Positions 60,941-64,000 of a stretch of DNA of 64,000 nt are shown piece by piece. Both the position numbers and the translations under genes were made by a program. A model generated the notes under the pieces. It was not told the DNA's origin, did not search any database, and saw only the letters and a program-made list of their open reading frames with translations. The stretch spans positions 1 to 64,000 of the forward strand of contig CANXME010002155.1 in assembly GCA_948144175.1 (NCBI GenBank), given 5' to 3'. This DNA is from Closterium sp. NIES-65. Taxonomy: Eukaryota; Streptophyta; Zygnematophyceae; Desmidiales; Closteriaceae. Numbering within the stretch: the first letter of the stretch is position 1; the number at the start of each line of letters is the position of its first letter.

Positions 60941-61850
60941 TTAGGGACCCTCGATCGCCTCAGCGTACGATTGAGGAGTAGAGATGTCAAGTGCATCCGA
61001 GTCTCCCTCAGGGGCAGTCAGCGTGAACACGAGATGAGGCAAAGCAGCAGCAAAACACTGGAACTCCTCCTGCCTGTCCTCAAGGACGTCCGTGCTAAGA
61101 GCACACTCACCCCCAACGTACGGAGGACAGACAGATGCAGACTCAGCAACAAGACAGGCTGCGGACACTCGAGCAGGACCAGTAGAGGGTGGGAGACCAA
61201 GAACCTGCTCAAGGAGCGGAACGAAGTACGGCCTTGGCCGCGCAGCTCCTCCAGAACGAGCAAGGACAGCACCAGTACCCCCAGCGGCAGCACCAGCGCC
61301 AGCAGCACCTCCAGCTCCAACAGCGCAAACTCCAGCACCCTCGGACGCACCAGCACCAGCAGAAACACTAGCGCCAACACCCCCAACAGCTCCCGCTCCG
61401 GCAGGACCAGCAGCACCAACTCTAGCAGGACCAACTCCAGCAGCCCTAGCAGCACCCCCAGTCCTAGGAGCTCTAGTACCTCCACTACGAGCACCTCCGG
61501 GACCAGCAGCAACAGTAGTACCTCCAGCTCCAGCAGCACGGCTCCAGCGCCGGGCAAACCACTCGCGCAGCTCTTGTGGAGAGAGTGGCTCCCGCCTCGA
61601 CGAAGCACCACCGGCGGGCACACGAGCAGACCCAGCGCCCCCAAGCTCCGCACCCCCAGGCTCCACACCCCCAGGCTCCGCACTCCCAGGCTCCGCACCC
61701 CCAGGCTCAGCACCTCCAGGCTCAGCACCCCGAGACTCAGCACCCCCAGGCTCAGCACCCCCAGGCTCAGCACTCCTAACCCAGCATCGCCAGACCTGGC
61801 ACCCGCAGGCTCAGCAGCTCTAACAGCACCAGAGTGAACAGCTACCTCGA
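60941..61850 (-). pseudogene. Copia integrase-RT linker of K with 15-bp repeats
   Basis: Ala/Gly/Pro-rich linker in frame 60941-61666 (LSPQELREWFARRWSRAAGA, long GAAGAGAVGGVGA-like stretches) preceded by the 15-bp repeat array at about 61640-61800 (CCCCCAGGCTCAGCA, plus sense). In the wrong register the array reads as SLGVLSLGVLSLGV, which is not a real leucine repeat protein. About 130 bp of the RT-proximal region are missing relative to M. Confidence 0.75.
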
Positions 61851-62900
61851 CAGGCTTGACTGCGTCTACCCGGGACACACCTGATGGGGCAGGACCCTGA
61901 GGGGGGAGGGGGTCTACTGGGGGAGGACCTGGCGCAAGGAAGAGCGGGGGCGGGGGAAGGGGCGCAGTGCGGTAGGGGAAGAGACGGTAGTAAGGTACCG
62001 ACTCGTCAAAGGTGACGTCCTTGGAGGACAGAACACGGCGCGAGGTGGGGTGGTAAAACTGCCACTCAAGCGCGTTAGGGGGGAAGCCAAGGAAGACGCA
62101 AGGAACAACACGGGGGGACAGCTTGTCCGCAAACAAGTCGCAGACAAACGCCCGAGATCCCCAGACACGGAACGCAGACGCATCGCCAACCGTCCACGTC
62201 CACCGCAAGGTGGGGGAGGTCTCTGACAAGGAGACCCGGGGCTGAAGGTTGAGCTGATTCGCTGCGTATTGAACCACAAACGGCCACAGAAAATGGGGTG
62301 CAGCCGCATGCATCATGGACGTACGAGCGACGTCCATGACCATGCCGATGCGGCGCTCAGCAATCCCATTTTGCTGTGGAGAGTCCGGAAGCGTGAAGGT
62401 CTAGCGGATGCCCTGTGCACGACAGAAGGCTCCCAGACGGGCAGAGGAAAACTCCCCGCCTCTGTCAAAGGTGCAGATGCAGAACAGGAAAGTCCGAGCC
62501 GAAGCTCCTCCTGAGCTGGAGACGAGCTGCGCGGATTCAGTCGATCAACACCTCAGTGACATCACCCTTGCTGCGCAAGGGGAAGACTGTGGTGTAACGC
62601 GAGTAGTCGTCAACCACCAAGAGGAAGTAACGCTCGTGCCCCTGTCCACGGACGCGGGCAGGGCCCCACACGTCCATGTGGAGAGTCTGTAGTGGAGCCT
62701 CTGTCGGAGGAAACTCGGAGGAGTGAGGGGCGGCGCGCTATCGCCCCTCGACGTAGAGGACCCAGGTAGGGCCTGGCCTCGGAGGTAGGGGAGGGAGAGA
62801 CTGGGGGAGACCAGAGACAAGGACACGGGAGGCCATGCCTCGGAGACGAGGCAGGGAGGGGTGACCAAGGCGGTGGTGCCAAAGGAGAGTCTGGTGGGAC
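61850..62900 (-). pseudogene. Copia integrase of K, frameshifted
   Basis: In frame 61018-62343: MVMDVARTSMMHAAAPHFLW, PFVVQYAANQLNLQPRVSL, VCDLFADKLSPRVVPCVFLG, FPPNALEWQFYHPTSRRVLS. Upstream, HMDVWGPARVRG-type sequence near 62665-62690, LLVVDDYSRYTTV near 62620, second-Asp region FDRGGEFSS near 62465 disturbed by an inserted base, and PQQNGIAERR near 62370 with a nearby stop (CAG to TAG at 62401). At least two lesions. Confidence 0.8.
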
Positions 62901-64000
62901 AGGAGACGACACGAGCAGGGAGCAGACTTAGGACGAGACCTGGACGCTGCAGCAAACACCTGACTCGACGGAGCTACCTGGCCAGACTCAGCAGCCGGAG
63001 GAGACTCAATAGTAAGGGTGTACAGGCTCGACCCTGGCCGACGGGTGAACGTGGCCAAGTTTCGGCCTGTCCGAGCACACGTGCAGTGTGTCACCCGGTG
63101 ACTCGTAGGAGTGAACTGGTCAACCCCCCTATCCTGTAGGTCCGCTCCACTCACCAAGTTCGTAGAGAACGAGGGGAGGTAGAGACCTGACAGGGTGCGA
63201 GAGGGGGCTGCCGGGCACGGTAAGACAGTGGAGAAGCTAGCAAGGACAGGACCCCTAGAGGGGTCTGCGAGGGAGACTGCAACCGGCCAACTAAGTGGCG
63301 TAAGTGTGGTGCGGTCTCGAAAGAAGGAGCGGGAAGCACCCGAGTCAAGGGTGAAGGTGTGTAAGGCCTGAGCCGACGGAGTATCTCAGAGAGAAGACTC
63401 ACCAGCACCTGGGGCAGCAGACGCACTAGCACCTGGGGTAGCAAACGCACTAGCACCTAGAGCAGCAGCCTCACCAGCACCTAGAGCAGTAGCCTCAATG
63501 CCCGGGTCAGGCGGTACACATAGGTAACAGTCACCCTCAACACTAGTAGTCTCAGCATACATGGCAGCAAGGATAGCATCATAGACAAGATCAAAGATGG
63601 CAACCCCCGCCTTAGACAGATCTCCCCAGCGAGGGATCTCTGACGCCTTAGGGAACTGGTGACGCCACGCGTCTGTCAGGCGACCGAAGCAGTGCTGGGT
63701 GGAGTGCGGGCCCCCGCACTGCTCACCAGCGCGGTGGCCAGTACGGAGAACGTAAGTGCAGGGACGAGTAACCCCACCGCGCTAACGTGCAACGTACCAC
63801 TCACGAAGCTGCTGAAGGGACGGAGTCTCACGACCGCGCTGCTGCTGCTGGCGCGGACCACCACCGGACCCACTCCTCTGCGCAGAGTCGCGACCAGCTC
63901 CACCGCCGCCGCCGCCGCCGCCTCCGCCACCTCCGCCGCCTCCGCTCCCTCCGCCACCACCGCCGCCTCCTCCGCCTCCACTGCTGCCACCGCCACCGCC
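62738..64000 (-). pseudogene. Copia gag finger and protease of K
   Basis: From the right: glycine tract (63890-64000), LREWY and finger CTYVLRTGHRAGEQC then x3-H-x4-C near 63690-63770 (a stop just upstream, AR-stop-RGG), AGVAIFDLVYDAILAAMYAE, CYLCVPPDPGIEA, Ala/Gly spacer with a stop near 63390, protease LDSGASRSFFRDRTTLTPLS (intact DSGAS, near 63335), LPSFSTNLVSGADLQDRGVD, LLWHHRLGHPSLPRLRG. Ends at a TAG at 62738. Two nonsense codons, mostly one frame. Confidence 0.83.

Larger units (their letters stand above)
60418..64000 (-). mobile_element. Copia element K, part 2 (RT to gag)
   Basis: K resumes after L with GTGTCGGTGCGCAG, joining the RT sequence left at 46908. It holds RT N-terminus, linker, integrase, protease and C-terminal gag, and leaves the window inside the glycine tract. 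5' LTR, leader and primer site are beyond 64000. Confidence 0.88.

Overview
The window is eukaryotic nuclear DNA made almost entirely of LTR retrotransposons inserted into one another, with one recognisable host gene. That gene (15222-16803, minus, eight exons) encodes a plant-type FMP32/MCUR1 (DUF1640) mitochondrial inner-membrane coiled-coil protein. Plant-like protein sequence, tRNA-iMet-primed Copia elements and a chromodomain Gypsy element point to the green plant lineage. A charophyte alga such as Chara is my guess; the sequence alone cannot settle this.

Left block (1-15035, minus except C). Copia element A (gag and 5' LTR only; the rest lies left of the window) was split in its LTR by Copia element B (1889-14974, target duplication CACTT). 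B was split by Copia element C (5619-12578, plus, duplication ATGGT). A ends 186 bp downstream of the host stop codon.

Middle (15036-31434). The host gene and its TATA box are followed by about 0.9 kb with nothing recognisable. Then comes a decayed minus-strand Copia (E) split by Copia D (19083-26428, duplication CAAAG). E is broken by plus-strand Copia F (27452-30186), and F abuts plus-strand Copia G (30187 on).

Right block (31435-64000). G contains minus-strand Copia H (31435-39108, duplication CAAGA) and is then interrupted by plus-strand Gypsy chromovirus I (39693-45567). I contains the small non-autonomous element J (40858-42536), and its 3' LTR is split by minus-strand Copia K (45568-64000, open to the right). 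K's reverse transcriptase is split by minus-strand Gypsy L (46909-60417, duplication GTGTC). L hosts Copia M (47015-54477), non-autonomous element N (56803-58207) and miniature element O (59493-60235). The chain G > I > K > L > M/N/O is five levels deep.

The Copia elements C, D, F, G, H, K and M share one plan: short LTR (117-132 bp), iMet primer site, GC-rich repeat leader, Gag with a long glycine tract and an unusual CCHC-like finger, protease (DSGAS), integrase, low-complexity linker, then RT-RNase H. All copies are visibly damaged, so movement, if any, is probably in trans. The best leads are the two-module leader repeats shared with coding-free elements, the unusual Gag finger, identical nonsense codons in H and M despite different LTRs, and the two small non-autonomous elements.
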